In this document: positions 25,628 through 35,641 of the stretch, piece by piece
Numbering within the stretch: position 1 is the first letter of the stretch
Layout of the letters: each line of letters starts with the position of its first letter
NCBI GenBank assembly: GCA_958445065.1
Contig: CAUCQW010000004.1
Coordinates: forward strand, 1 to 64,000
Direction: 5' to 3'
Length of the DNA stretch: 64,000 nucleotides
Source: an uncultured Collinsella sp.
Lineage (GTDB): Bacteria > Actinomycetota > Coriobacteriia > Coriobacteriales > Coriobacteriaceae
Translations under genes and position numbers: made by a program
Notes under the pieces: model-generated
Seen by the model: the letters and a program-made list of their open reading frames with translations, nothing else
What the model was told of the DNA's origin: nothing
Databases searched by the model: none

Positions 25628-27493
25628 ATGACAAATGACTATCGCCGCGGTTCCGATGGGGGCCGCGGTTCTGGACGTCCCTCGTCGCGGGGACGTTCTG
25701 GTTATCAAGGAACGGGTCGGCAATCTTACAACGCCGGGCAGTCCCGTGGCAACGACCCGGCGTCGCGACTTCGCGGCTCGGGCGGCCCTCAAGTGCATAA
25801 CACCAGGTCGCGCAAGAGTTCGTCGACCGAATGGCTCACGGGCACGCCTCTGCCTCGCCGCAAAGCCGTCATGGGCTTCATTGGGCTTGGCTTGGGCTTG
25901 GGCGTCTTTCGCCTTGCCGACTATCAAATTGTCGAAGCCGATAAACTGCGCGAGCGTGCCGATGCGCGCCGCCTGCTTGCGCAGACCCTCTATGCCAAAC
26001 GTGGCACCATCTACGACCGCAACGGTAACGTGCTGGCGTCGTCGGTCGAATGTCGCAACATCGCCGTGAACCCCCAGCTTGTCGAGGATGTTGACAAGAC
26101 GGTGTCGGCGCTGGTCAAGGCAACTGGAATCGATAAAAAGACCTGCCGCAAGCTCGTTGAGTCCGATGGAACCTGGGTGTATATCAAGCGCCAGGTGGAC
26201 GAAGACGACGCTGCGGCGCTGGAGAAGAAGAACCTGCCCGGCGTGCTTTTTGAGCAGGCCATGAAGCGCGTATATCCATACGGCAATCTGGCATCGCAGG
26301 TGCTGGGTGTAGTGAATGTAGACAACGACGGCTTGACGGGTCTCGAAAAGCAATACAACAAGCTTCTGACCGGCACGAACGGTTCTCTCGTACGCGAGCG
26401 CGCGAGGGACGGCAGCTATATCGCGGGCGGTGCCTATAAAAAGGTGGCTGCGGTCGACGGCGTTGATATCGTGACGACGCTCGATGTCAATATACAGCGT
26501 GCTGCCGAGGACGCCCTGGCCGAGGCGGTCGAAAAGACCAAGGCCAAGAATGGCTCGGCCTTGGTCACCGATCCCACGACGGGCGAGATTCTGGCGGCAT
26601 GCTCGTATCCGACATATGACCAGACCGATCTGGAAAACGCCAAGACCGAGGACATGAACTTGCGCCTGGTTACCGATGCCTACGAGCCCGGCTCGGTCTT
26701 TAAGACACTTGTGGCCGGTGCCGGCTTCGACTTGGGCGCCGTGCGTTCGAGCACGTCGTTTGAGGTGCCGGCGAGCATCAAGGTGGGCGACGATACCGTC
26801 ACCGATGCCGACAAGCGCGACTACGCCATGACCATGGATGTGCGCGAGATGATGCGCCGTTCGTCCAACGTGGGATTTGTCCTGGTGGGGCGCAAGATCG
26901 GTGCCGACGACTTTGCTGCCTATGTGGACAAGTGGGGCATCGGTCACAGCTCTGGTGTCGATTTTCCGGGCGAGAGCCTGGGCATCGTCAAGGAGCGCGA
27001 CCAGTACGACGGCGCCACGCTGGGCTCGATGAGCTTTGGCCAGGCGCTGTCCGTCTCGCCGATTGAGGTCGCACGTGCCGTGGGCGGCATCGCGAACGGC
27101 GGCGTGATGATGACTCCGCACTTCTATAAGTCCAGCAAGGGCGATGAGAAGGACTGGGGCGAAGGCGAGCGTGCGATATCGGACGACGCTGCCGCCCAGG
27201 TGACATCGTGCATGCAGACGGTCGTGTCCGAAGGCACGGGCGTTGGCGGTGCGGTCGATGGCTATGACGTGGCGGGCAAGACCGGTACGGCCGAGCGTGC
27301 TGACGAGAACGGCGGTTACCTCAAGGAGAACTACATGTCGTCCTTTATGGGCTTTGCACCGGCGCAATCGCCCAAGGTGCTGTGCTATATCACACTCGAT
27401 GGAACGCCGAGCGGCTCGGATGCCGCCGCGGTGCCATTCCAGTCCATTATGGCCAACGCACTCGACGTGCTGGGTATCCCGCGCACGAAGTAG
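25628..27493 (+). CDS. ftsI: Septal penicillin-binding protein (FtsI/PBP2x type)
   Basis: Class B PBP, the transpeptidase of septal peptidoglycan; 621 residues. An unusual N-terminal cytoplasmic tail of about 75 residues is rich in Arg, Gly and Ser. One membrane segment follows (AVMGFIGLGLGLGVFRLADY), then the PBP dimerisation domain (AKRGTIYDRNGNVLA). Catalytic motifs: SxxK in PGSVFK, SxN in RRSSNVG, KTG in AGKTGTAE. No PASTA domain is seen. The gene follows ftsL by 17 bp. Confidence 0.95.
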   Translation: MTNDYRRGSDGGRGSGRPSSRGRSGYQGTGRQSYNAGQSRGNDPASRLRGSGGPQVHNTRSRKSSSTEWLTGTPLPRRKAVMGFIGLGLGLGVFRLADYQIVEADKLRERADARRLLAQTLYAKRGTIYDRNGNVLASSVECRNIAVNPQLVEDVDKTVSALVKATGIDKKTCRKLVESDGTWVYIKRQVDEDDAAALEKKNLPGVLFEQAMKRVYPYGNLASQVLGVVNVDNDGLTGLEKQYNKLLTGTNGSLVRERARDGSYIAGGAYKKVAAVDGVDIVTTLDVNIQRAAEDALAEAVEKTKAKNGSALVTDPTTGEILAACSYPTYDQTDLENAKTEDMNLRLVTDAYEPGSVFKTLVAGAGFDLGAVRSSTSFEVPASIKVGDDTVTDADKRDYAMTMDVREMMRRSSNVGFVLVGRKIGADDFAAYVDKWGIGHSSGVDFPGESLGIVKERDQYDGATLGSMSFGQALSVSPIEVARAVGGIANGGVMMTPHFYKSSKGDEKDWGEGERAISDDAAAQVTSCMQTVVSEGTGVGGAVDGYDVAGKTGTAERADENGGYLKENYMSSFMGFAPAQSPKVLCYITLDGTPSGSDAAAVPFQSIMANALDVLGIPRTK

Positions 27494-27621
27494 GGGGTTA
27501 CAATCTTTGGGGCGTGGTTTGTTGTCCCATATGAGGGGTGTTCACATGCCCTGCACCACGCATGCGCGGCGCTGGGATACAATACGCCGATAGCATTATT
27601 TAGGTTTACAGGGGAGCTGCA

Positions 27622-29046
27622 ATGATAGAGATCGCCGTCAACAACCTCGCGGCCGCAACAGGGGCCCGAACCGTGACGGGAGAAGTCGATCGGGTATGCC
27701 GCGGGTGCGTTATCGACTCGCGCCAGGTCGAGGAAGGGACGATTTTCGTCGCCTTTCCCGGTGAAAACGTCGACGGCAATGATTTTGCTTCCCGTGCCGT
27801 CCAGTCGGGTGCCGGTGCCGTCGTGATGACGCGTGAGCCCGAGACCGAGCTGGTCTCGCTGGCGCAGGACAAGGGCTGTGCCATCTTGCTGACCGATGAT
27901 CCCGAGGAGTTTCTGCTGCGTTTGGCGCACGCGTATCGCCTGGAGCTTGGCTGCCTGGTCGTTGGCATTACCGGTTCCATCGGCAAGACGACGACCAAGG
28001 ACGTTCTCGCCGCTGTGCTCGCCAAGCGCTATCGTGTCTGGGCCACCAAGGGCAATTTCAATAACCTGATCGGCATGCCGCTCACGGTGCTTTCCGCTCC
28101 GGCCGATACCGAGGTCCTGGTGCTCGAGATGGGCATGAACCATTTCCACGAGATCGAGCGCCTGTCTCTGTCTGCCAATCCCAACCTTGCCATCGTGAGC
28201 AAGATCGGCACCTCTCATATCGGCATTTTGGGCAGCCGCGAGAACATCGCCCGCGCTAAGGCCGAGATTGTCCAGGGCATGTGCGCCGCCGGCGACTATT
28301 TGCCGCTGCTGGTTTTGGGCGGCGAGGACGATTTTACGCCGTTCATTCGCGATACGTTCGCCCAGCCTGCTGGTATCGACGTGATGCTGGCCGGTGTCTC
28401 GGACGATGATGAGGTCCGCGCCCGCGACGTTCGCGTTGATGACGAGGGCCGTCCGGTCTTTACGCTCGATTTTGGCCAGGGCGAGACAATCGATACCATG
28501 CTTGCCATCCCCGGCGTGCAGTCCGTTCCTAATGCCGTTAAGGCCGCCGCGGTTGCCTATCGCCTGGGCGTGACGCCCGAGCAGATCGATGCTGCCTTTA
28601 GGGGTCTTACGATCACCGGGCACCGCCAGGAGATCAAGCGCGCCAAGATCGGTGCACGCATCATCGACGATTCCTATAACGCCAGCGCCGAATCGATGGC
28701 AGCCGGCCTCGATCTGCTGTGCTCGCTTTCGTGCACGGGGTCTCGCATGGCGATCCTGGGCGAGATGGGCGAGATGGGCGATGAGGCTCCTCGCATGCAT
28801 GAGCTCGTGGGCGCCTATGCCGCCGCCAAGAAGCTCGACATGCTGGCGTGCGTGGGTGGTGAGCTGGCCCAGCTTATGGCCGATGCCGCGCGCATGATGG
28901 GCATGGACGAGGACCGCATCCAGGTGTTCTCCGATTATCAGCAGGTGCTCGACCGCATGGGCGGCGCGCTTGAAAAACATGATGTTGTACTGGTCAAGGG
29001 TTCCCGCTTTGTTGAGCTCGACCGCTTTGTGGAAGGTGTGTGCTAG
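27622..29046 (+). CDS. murF: UDP-MurNAc-tripeptide-D-Ala-D-Ala ligase
   Basis: Adds D-Ala-D-Ala to UDP-MurNAc-tripeptide. 474 residues. The N-terminal domain has VIDSRQVEEGTIFVAFPG, the ATP P-loop is GITGSIGKTTTKD, and IDDSYNASAESMAAGL is the C-domain signature. Murein ligase MurE, which normally precedes it, is absent: a 128 bp gap with a possible TACAAT -10 (27578-27583) separates murF from ftsI. Ribosome site AGGGGAG. The stop is 3 bp before mraY. Confidence 0.95.
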   Translation: MIEIAVNNLAAATGARTVTGEVDRVCRGCVIDSRQVEEGTIFVAFPGENVDGNDFASRAVQSGAGAVVMTREPETELVSLAQDKGCAILLTDDPEEFLLRLAHAYRLELGCLVVGITGSIGKTTTKDVLAAVLAKRYRVWATKGNFNNLIGMPLTVLSAPADTEVLVLEMGMNHFHEIERLSLSANPNLAIVSKIGTSHIGILGSRENIARAKAEIVQGMCAAGDYLPLLVLGGEDDFTPFIRDTFAQPAGIDVMLAGVSDDDEVRARDVRVDDEGRPVFTLDFGQGETIDTMLAIPGVQSVPNAVKAAAVAYRLGVTPEQIDAAFRGLTITGHRQEIKRAKIGARIIDDSYNASAESMAAGLDLLCSLSCTGSRMAILGEMGEMGDEAPRMHELVGAYAAAKKLDMLACVGGELAQLMADAARMMGMDEDRIQVFSDYQQVLDRMGGALEKHDVVLVKGSRFVELDRFVEGVC

Positions 29047-29049
29047 CCC

Positions 29050-30069
29050 ATGTTCGGCAATCCCTCGTATCCAACGTATCAGGCTTTTTTGGGGCTTGGC
29101 ATCGCCGCAGCCATTGCGCTGCTGCTCATGCCGTGGTGGATCAAGCTGCTCAAGGTCGAGGGTATCGGCCAGCAGGTTCGTGCCGACGGCCCCAAGCGTC
29201 ATTTGGTTAAGCAGGGAACGCCCACCATGGGTGGCGTTGTCATCCTCGTCGCGATCTCGCTGACCTGCCTGCTGATGGGCAAGCTCACCACCGAGCTCGT
29301 ACTCGTGCTGCTCGCCACGCTGGCGACCGGCGTGCTGGGCCTGATCGACGACCTGACCTCCGTTACGCATGGGCGCTCGCTCGGTCTGACGCCCCATGCC
29401 AAGATGATCGGCCTAACCATTATCTGTGTCACCTTTACGGTACTTGCCGTCAACTGGTGCGGCGTCGCCCCCGAGATTCGTTTTCCCGGTGGGTTGACGA
29501 TTGACCTTGGCGTGCTTTCGACTACCATCTGCGGCCATTCGTTCCCGTGGCTCTATATTGTCTTTTGCTGGCTGATGATTGCCGGTCTTTCTAATGCCGT
29601 GAACTTGACCGATGGCCTTGACGGTCTTGCTGGCGGCACCTCCATGATCGCCATGCTCGCCATGGCTGCCATGGCGTTTTTGCACGGAGACGTGAACCTG
29701 TCCATCTTCTGCACCGCGTGTGCCGGTGCCTGCCTGGGCTTTCTGTGGTTCAACTGCTATCCGGCGAGCATCTTTATGGGTGATACCGGCTCGCTTGCTC
29801 TGGGTGCCGCGTTTGCCTGTACGTCCATCATGACTAACACCGAGGTCGTCTCCCTTATCATCGGTGGCCTGTTTATCGTTGAGACCCTGTCGGTCATGAT
29901 TCAGGTTGTCTACTTCCACTTTACGCACAAGCGCGTCTTCCTTATGGCGCCCATCCATCATCATTTCGAAAAGAAGGGTTGGGCCGAGACCAAGGTCGTC
30001 ATCCGTTTTTGGATTATCGCTGCGGCATTTGGTGCCGTTGGCCTTGCCCTGTTCTTCCAGTTGGGATAG
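29050..30069 (+). CDS. mraY: Phospho-MurNAc-pentapeptide transferase
   Basis: Integral membrane enzyme producing lipid I from UDP-MurNAc-pentapeptide and undecaprenyl phosphate. 339 residues with about ten membrane segments. Active-site blocks are PTMGGVVIL, LIDDLTS, NLTDGLDGLAGG, FMGDTGSLALG and APIHHHFEKKGW. Confidence 0.97.
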   Translation: MFGNPSYPTYQAFLGLGIAAAIALLLMPWWIKLLKVEGIGQQVRADGPKRHLVKQGTPTMGGVVILVAISLTCLLMGKLTTELVLVLLATLATGVLGLIDDLTSVTHGRSLGLTPHAKMIGLTIICVTFTVLAVNWCGVAPEIRFPGGLTIDLGVLSTTICGHSFPWLYIVFCWLMIAGLSNAVNLTDGLDGLAGGTSMIAMLAMAAMAFLHGDVNLSIFCTACAGACLGFLWFNCYPASIFMGDTGSLALGAAFACTSIMTNTEVVSLIIGGLFIVETLSVMIQVVYFHFTHKRVFLMAPIHHHFEKKGWAETKVVIRFWIIAAAFGAVGLALFFQLG

Positions 30070-30078
30070 TGGTCTTTC

Positions 30079-31485
30079 ATGCCTCTTGCTGATGTCTTTA
30101 GCCTGCTCGTTTTGGGTCAGGGCAAATCCGGTCTCGATGTCGCCCGCTGGGCGCTGGCACATCCAGAGCGCGTAAGCGCCGTTACCGTGTATGGCGGCGG
30201 CACCTCTGAGCCCAATGACGCCACGCGTGCGCTCGAGGCTGCCGGTGCGTCGTTTGTCTATGGGACCGAACAGGTCGAGGGCGCCTATGACGTATGCGTG
30301 ACGTGCCCGGGCATCTCGGAGTTCTCGGGCTTCTTTAAGGCCGGGCGCGAGCATGCCGCCCAGATTATGGGTGAGCCCGAGTTTGCCTATCGCCTGTCGC
30401 CCGATAACTGGATTGCCATCACGGGCACCAACGGCAAGACGACCACCACGTCGCTGACCGATTATCTGCTCAAGGCTTCCGGTGAGGCCAGTGTAGCTGT
30501 CGGCAACATCGGCGAGCCGCCTATCAACGAGATTGACGGCCGAGCCCACAACGAGTGGTTTGTGGCTGAGCTCTCGAGCTATCAGATTGCTACGACCACC
30601 GAGCTCCACCCTCGCGTGGCGGTGCTGCTCAACATCACTCCCGACCACTTGGGCTGGCATAAGAGCCATAAGAACTATGCGCTTGCCAAGATCAAACTGT
30701 TTGACAATATGGTCGATGACGATCTGATGGTCGTCGACGTCGAAGACGCCGGCATTCACGAGTTCGATGAGTACATCTACATGCCGGGTCGTCGCATCTG
30801 CAAGGTCGCTTTTGACGAGCCCGAGGGTGCAGACGCCGCCTTTGTGCGCGACGGCAAAATGGTCGTGCGCCTGAAGGGCGTCGAGACCCCGCTCATCGCT
30901 ACATCCGAGCTCAAGATCTCGGGCCATCACAATGTTATCAATGCCCTGTGCGCTGCCACGGCTGTCCTGGCCGTCGGTGCCAATCCCGAGGGCATTTGCC
31001 GCGGTCTGGCCTCGTTCCAGCCGCTCGAGCACCGCGTGGAGCCGTGCGGCGAGATTGACGGAGTGCGCTACGTCAACGATTCCAAGGCGACCAACACCGA
31101 CGCGGTCGAGAAGGCACTGACGGCATTTCCCGATGACAACGTGATCTTGCTGCTCGGCGGCCACGATAAGGGCACGCCGCTCACGGACTTCGCGCGCGTC
31201 GTTATGGATAACGTGCGCTCGGTCGTCTGCTTTGGCGATGCGCGCGAGCGCTTTACCGCCGCTATGGACGAGGCCGATGTCGATGGCGATGTGGATATCG
31301 CCCAAGCGGATGACCTACGCGATGCCGTGGACGTTGCCCGTTCGCTGTCGAGCCGTGGCGACGTGATCTTACTTTCTCCTGCCTGCTCTTCGTTCGATGA
31401 GTTCTCGGGCTATGAGGAGCGCGGCCGCGTGTTTAAGGACTACGTGGCTCAGCTTGCCGCTGCAGCGAAATCGCAAATGGAATAG
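30079..31485 (+). CDS. murD: UDP-MurNAc-L-Ala:D-Glu ligase
   Basis: Adds D-glutamate to UDP-MurNAc-L-Ala. 468 residues, about 20 longer than E. coli MurD. It has the dinucleotide-like N-domain start LLVLGQGKSGLDVARWA, the P-loop ITGTNGKTTTTSL, EPLEHRVE-like FQPLEHRVEPCGE and VNDSKATNTDAV, and near the C-terminus LLSPACSSFDEFSGYEERG. It is separated from mraY by 9 bp. Confidence 0.96.
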   Translation: MPLADVFSLLVLGQGKSGLDVARWALAHPERVSAVTVYGGGTSEPNDATRALEAAGASFVYGTEQVEGAYDVCVTCPGISEFSGFFKAGREHAAQIMGEPEFAYRLSPDNWIAITGTNGKTTTTSLTDYLLKASGEASVAVGNIGEPPINEIDGRAHNEWFVAELSSYQIATTTELHPRVAVLLNITPDHLGWHKSHKNYALAKIKLFDNMVDDDLMVVDVEDAGIHEFDEYIYMPGRRICKVAFDEPEGADAAFVRDGKMVVRLKGVETPLIATSELKISGHHNVINALCAATAVLAVGANPEGICRGLASFQPLEHRVEPCGEIDGVRYVNDSKATNTDAVEKALTAFPDDNVILLLGGHDKGTPLTDFARVVMDNVRSVVCFGDARERFTAAMDEADVDGDVDIAQADDLRDAVDVARSLSSRGDVILLSPACSSFDEFSGYEERGRVFKDYVAQLAAAAKSQME

Positions 31486-31494
31486 GGGTTGCCG

Positions 31495-33015
31495 GTGAGA
31501 GAGGAGAGCCCCCGACAAGGTATGAGGAGGCCCGACTCGGACCGTGCTTCCTCGCGGCGTAGCGCACCGCGTTCCGGTCGCGGCGGGCAGTCGTTTAGCG
31601 AACGCTATATTGCCGGCGTTCCCGCCCGCATCATGCGCCCCCGTCTGATATTCATGGCCTGTCTGTTTATCTTGGTGTGTTTTGGCCTGCTGATGGTGTA
31701 CTCGGCGTCTTCGGTCGAGGCGCTGCACGAGAATGGCTCAGCGACGTTTTTTCTGGGTCGACAGGCTGCGTTTGCCGTGGTCGGTGTTCTGGCGCTGATT
31801 GCCATCGTGCGCGTTTTGCCGGACAGCTGGTTTGGGGAGGATGTGCTCAGGATCTTCCTCATCGGCATGATAGGGCTACTGCTTCTGGTGTTCTTGGTGG
31901 GCAGCGGCAGCCGTGGCGCCACGCGCTGGCTCAACATCGCCGGTATTCAGTTCCAGCCTTCCGAGTTTTTAAAGCCATTTGCCATTGCGTATTCGGCCAT
32001 CATGCTTGATCGCTTCTTTTCGCCCGGTGGCAACATCAACGAATTCCTTCGCAAGATGGGCATCTACCTGGGCATTTCGCTCTTTCTGATCTTTATCCAG
32101 CCCGATTTCGGTACCGTCCTGATCATCCTGCTGACCCTCATGTGCATGGCGTTGTTTGCGGGTCTCGACCCCAAATTTATCATCGGCGTGATAATCTTCG
32201 GCATTCTCGTGATCGTGATTGCGCTTGTTGCAGAGCCGTACCGTATGGTGCGTATTCAGGTTGCCTTGAACCCTTGGGCCGACGAGTATGGTGACGGCTA
32301 TCAGGCCACGCTTGCCATCATGGCCTTTGCCTCGGGCGGTCTGTTCGGCCGTGGCATCGGCAACTCAACCATGAAGTACTCGTATCTGCCCGAGGCGCAC
32401 AACGACTACATCTTGGCCATCATTGGCGAGGAAGTCGGTTTTGTCGGAACCGTGCTGTTCTTCTTGGTGTTTGCGATGCTGATCTACTCGGCGTTTCGCA
32501 TTGCCGAGCAGGCGACCGATCGTCGGGGCGCGCTCATGGCGTCTGGCTCCGCGGTCATTCTCGCGGTGCAGTTTTTGATCAATGCGCTGGGCATCCTCAA
32601 CGTGTTTCCCATGACGGGCAAACCGTTGCCGTTTATTAGCTACGGCGGTTCGTCGATTATTGTGTCGCTTATGCTTGCCGGTCTGATCCTGCGCGTTTCG
32701 TACGAGAGCGCCCGTCGCGATGAGTACGACCGTCGCCGCGAGAGCTTTGCCGTTATGGATGAGAGTACCGCCGGCGTGCCCCACGTACGCGGCGAGCGAT
32801 CTTCGCGTAACGGCTTTACCGTTCTGGATGGCTCTGCGACCGAGCCGGCAGCCCGTCCGCGTCAGCGAACGGTGCCGCAAGGTCGTCCGCAGCGCCCCAG
32901 CCCTCGCAGCGCGGGCGGCGGATATAATCGAATCGATTTGAACTCGGACCCGTCGGCGCGTTTGCGCACCGACGACCAGGGACCGCGTGTACGAAGGGAC
33001 TACCATGACCGATAA
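31495..33015 (+). CDS. ftsW: Septal SEDS glycosyltransferase FtsW
   Basis: Lipid II polymerase partner of FtsI. About 506 residues from GTG 31495, which lies 7 nt after AGGGG; a TTG at 31489 is too close to it. Ten membrane segments occupy about residues 40-400, with SEDS signatures GSRGATRWLNIAGIQFQPSEF, GNSTMKYSYLPEAHNDYI and PFISYGGSS. The C-terminal about 100 residues are cytoplasmic and low-complexity (Arg, Pro and Ser), and a shorter Arg/Ser-rich tail is at the N-terminus. Its last 11 bases overlap murG. Confidence 0.95.
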   Translation: MREESPRQGMRRPDSDRASSRRSAPRSGRGGQSFSERYIAGVPARIMRPRLIFMACLFILVCFGLLMVYSASSVEALHENGSATFFLGRQAAFAVVGVLALIAIVRVLPDSWFGEDVLRIFLIGMIGLLLLVFLVGSGSRGATRWLNIAGIQFQPSEFLKPFAIAYSAIMLDRFFSPGGNINEFLRKMGIYLGISLFLIFIQPDFGTVLIILLTLMCMALFAGLDPKFIIGVIIFGILVIVIALVAEPYRMVRIQVALNPWADEYGDGYQATLAIMAFASGGLFGRGIGNSTMKYSYLPEAHNDYILAIIGEEVGFVGTVLFFLVFAMLIYSAFRIAEQATDRRGALMASGSAVILAVQFLINALGILNVFPMTGKPLPFISYGGSSIIVSLMLAGLILRVSYESARRDEYDRRRESFAVMDESTAGVPHVRGERSSRNGFTVLDGSATEPAARPRQRTVPQGRPQRPSPRSAGGGYNRIDLNSDPSARLRTDDQGPRVRRDYHDR

Positions 33016-34120
33016 GATGACCGTTGCTATTGCAGCCGGCGGCACGGCAGGACACATTAACCCCGCGCTCGCTTTGGCCGAGGAGCTGCATGACCGTGGC
33101 CACCACGTTGTGTTCGTGGGCCAGTCGCGCAAGCTCGAGGGTCGTCTGGTCCCCAAGGCTGGGTTTGATTTTGTGCCCATTACGGTCACGGGCTTCGACC
33201 GCTCCCGTCCCTGGACGGCGCTGACCTCGCTGTGGCGTGTCAACAAGGCCAAGCGTGCGCTCGCCAGTCATTTCTCAAAGGTCGGCAAGCCCGATGCTGC
33301 CATCGGTTTTGGTGCCTATGTCGAGGTTCCGCTGCTGGGGTGGTGCAAGGGCGCAGGCGTTCCGTATCTGCTACATGAGCAGAACTCTGTTCCGGGCCTG
33401 GCCAACAAGATGATGAACTCCCACGCCGCTCGCGTGTGCATCTCGGTGCCGGCAGCGCGCTCGGTCTTTGAGCGCGAAGGTGACCCTGACCACGTGCTCA
33501 TGACCGGCAACCCCGTACGTCGCTCGGTGATCGAGGGCGATCGCGCTCGCGGCCGCAAGGCACTTGGCGTTCCCGAGGACGCTACGCTGCTGCTCGTCTT
33601 TGGCGGTTCACTTGGCGCCCAGCACCTCAACGAGCGCGCGGTTTCGCTCAAAAACGAGCTGCTTTCGCGCAAGAACCTCTATGTGTTGCATTCGACGGGT
33701 GCCGACGGCTTTGAGGAGACCGAGCGCGCTTTGGCGCTGACGCCCGAGGAGGCGAAGCGTTACCGCGTCCAGCCTTACATCGACAACATGGGCGATATGC
33801 TGGCTGCTGCCGATTTGGTGCTCTCGCGTTCGGGTGCATCGAGCGTGGCCGAGATCGCTGCGCTCGCCGTGCCCTCGATACTCGTGCCGTATCCGCATGC
33901 GACGGCCGACCACCAAACCACCAATGCCCGTTATCTGGTCGACGCCGGGGCCGGCGTGCTCTGTGCCGATGCCGATATCGACGGTTCTGCCTTTGCCGAT
34001 GAGCTGCTGCACCTGGTCGATGACGCGGCAGAGCGCGACGTCATGCGTCAGGCGGCGCGTGGTCTGGCTCAGGATAGGGCCGCCGCTCTTCTGGCCGATG
34101 CGGTAGAGGGTTTGCGTTAG
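33005..34120 (+). CDS. murG: Lipid II synthase MurG
   Basis: Peripheral GT28 enzyme adding GlcNAc to lipid I. 371 residues; the start MTDKMTVAIAAGGTAGHINP follows GAAGGGA and is preferred to the ORF start 18 bp earlier. The N-domain glycine loop is GGTAGHINPALALAEEL, and the UDP-GlcNAc site follows in SRSGASSVAEIAALAVPSILVPYP. Confidence 0.96.
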   Translation: MTDKMTVAIAAGGTAGHINPALALAEELHDRGHHVVFVGQSRKLEGRLVPKAGFDFVPITVTGFDRSRPWTALTSLWRVNKAKRALASHFSKVGKPDAAIGFGAYVEVPLLGWCKGAGVPYLLHEQNSVPGLANKMMNSHAARVCISVPAARSVFEREGDPDHVLMTGNPVRRSVIEGDRARGRKALGVPEDATLLLVFGGSLGAQHLNERAVSLKNELLSRKNLYVLHSTGADGFEETERALALTPEEAKRYRVQPYIDNMGDMLAAADLVLSRSGASSVAEIAALAVPSILVPYPHATADHQTTNARYLVDAGAGVLCADADIDGSAFADELLHLVDDAAERDVMRQAARGLAQDRAAALLADAVEGLR

Positions 34121-34217
34121 TTAGACGGGATATCGTCGGTCGCCCTCGCGCTGATGCGGTAGGTGCGGTACAGTTAACGGGTTACAGGCAGTGTTTACGC
34201 AAGGAGTACACGAGCAC

Positions 34218-35636
34218 ATGGCTGATTCCCAGACTGCAACCTCCGCGCCCGAGTTTAAGAGCGCCCACTTTATCGGTATCGGCGGCGCCGGCATGAGCGG
34301 CATCGCCCTCGTTCTGCACGAGCGCGGTTATGCCGTTACCGGCTCCGACCTTAAGACGTCACGTTATATCCGCCAGCTTACACGCGCTGGTGTGAAGGTG
34401 CATGTGGGCCATGAGGCAGCCACGATCGACGAGGTCAAGCCCGACGTGGTTGTTGTCTCCACCGCTATTCCGGAGTCCAACCCTGAGCTCGTGCGCGCTC
34501 GCGAGCTGGGCATTCCCGTGTGGCCCCGTGCCAAGATGCTCTCTGCTTTGGGCCACGGCTACACTACCGTCGCTGTTGCCGGCACGCATGGCAAGACCAC
34601 CACGTCTTCGATGTGCGCCACCATGCTCGACCGCATGGGTCTGGATCCGAGCTTCTTGATCGGCGGCATCGTCGAGGGCTATGACACGAACGGCAAGAAC
34701 GGCTCGGGAGACTACTTTGTCGCCGAGGCCGACGAGTCCGACAGCTCCTTCCTGTTCCTGAACCCCAACGTGGTCATTGTGACCAACGTCGAGGCCGACC
34801 ACCTCGATCACTACTCGGGTATCGAGGAGATCGAGGCAACTTTCGCCAAATTCATGAGCCTGGTGGGCGAGGACGGCACCGTCATCGTCTGCGGCGAGGA
34901 CCCGCATCTGGTCGAGCTCGCCAAGTCGACGGGCCGTCACGTGCTTTCCTACGGCTTTGCCGAGAGCAACGACATCGTCTGCGTGCACCCGGATGTCAAG
35001 GGCATCCAGAGTGACTTTATCGTTCGCTTTGAGGACGGCACTGAGCACGCTGTGGAGATCAAGAGCAATCCCGGTCGCCACAACATGCTCAACGCCACGG
35101 CCGTGCTCACCGTCGCCCATGTCCTGGGCCTTGACATCGACGCCGCCGCCAAGGCGCTCTCGAGCTTTGAGGGCGTCCGCCGTCGCTTTACCCACGTGGG
35201 CGATATCGATGGCATCACCGTGGTCGATGATTACGGCCATCACCCCACCGAGATCAAGGCGACGCTTGCCGCCGCTTCGTCGCTGGGCTACAAGCACGTC
35301 GACGTCGTGTTCCAGCCGCACCGCTATTCGCGCCTGCAGGCCCTGTGCGACGACTTTGCCGATGCATTTGCCAATGCCGATAAACTGCTGCTGATTGATG
35401 TGTTCTCGGCTGGCGAGATGCCCATTCCGGGTGTCACCTCTAAGATGCTCGCCGATGCCGTGCGCGCCAAGCATCCTGGCAAGGAGGTCGTGTACTGCTC
35501 CAGCCGTCTTGAGCTCAATCAGGAGCTCGAGCAGATGGTGGGCGAGGGCGACCTGCTGCTCACCATGGGTGCCGGCGACGTTACGACCGTCGGTCCCGAG
35601 TTCATTGAGTATCTGACTGCCAAGAAAGACGCTTAA
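34218..35636 (+). CDS. murC: UDP-MurNAc:L-Ala ligase
   Basis: Adds L-alanine to UDP-MurNAc. 472 residues from MADSQTATSAPE; AAGGAG lies 11 nt upstream and the earlier GTG at 34191 is less likely. The N-domain is FIGIGGAGMSGIA, the P-loop VAGTHGKTTTSSM, with VDDYGHHPTEIKATL and FQPHRYSR downstream. Five bases separate it from murB. Confidence 0.96.
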   Translation: MADSQTATSAPEFKSAHFIGIGGAGMSGIALVLHERGYAVTGSDLKTSRYIRQLTRAGVKVHVGHEAATIDEVKPDVVVVSTAIPESNPELVRARELGIPVWPRAKMLSALGHGYTTVAVAGTHGKTTTSSMCATMLDRMGLDPSFLIGGIVEGYDTNGKNGSGDYFVAEADESDSSFLFLNPNVVIVTNVEADHLDHYSGIEEIEATFAKFMSLVGEDGTVIVCGEDPHLVELAKSTGRHVLSYGFAESNDIVCVHPDVKGIQSDFIVRFEDGTEHAVEIKSNPGRHNMLNATAVLTVAHVLGLDIDAAAKALSSFEGVRRRFTHVGDIDGITVVDDYGHHPTEIKATLAAASSLGYKHVDVVFQPHRYSRLQALCDDFADAFANADKLLLIDVFSAGEMPIPGVTSKMLADAVRAKHPGKEVVYCSSRLELNQELEQMVGEGDLLLTMGAGDVTTVGPEFIEYLTAKKDA

Positions 35637-35641
35637 GTCTA

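Noticed and set aside
31489..31494. TTG start for ftsW
   Set aside because: It directly abuts AGGGG; GTG 31495 has proper spacing.
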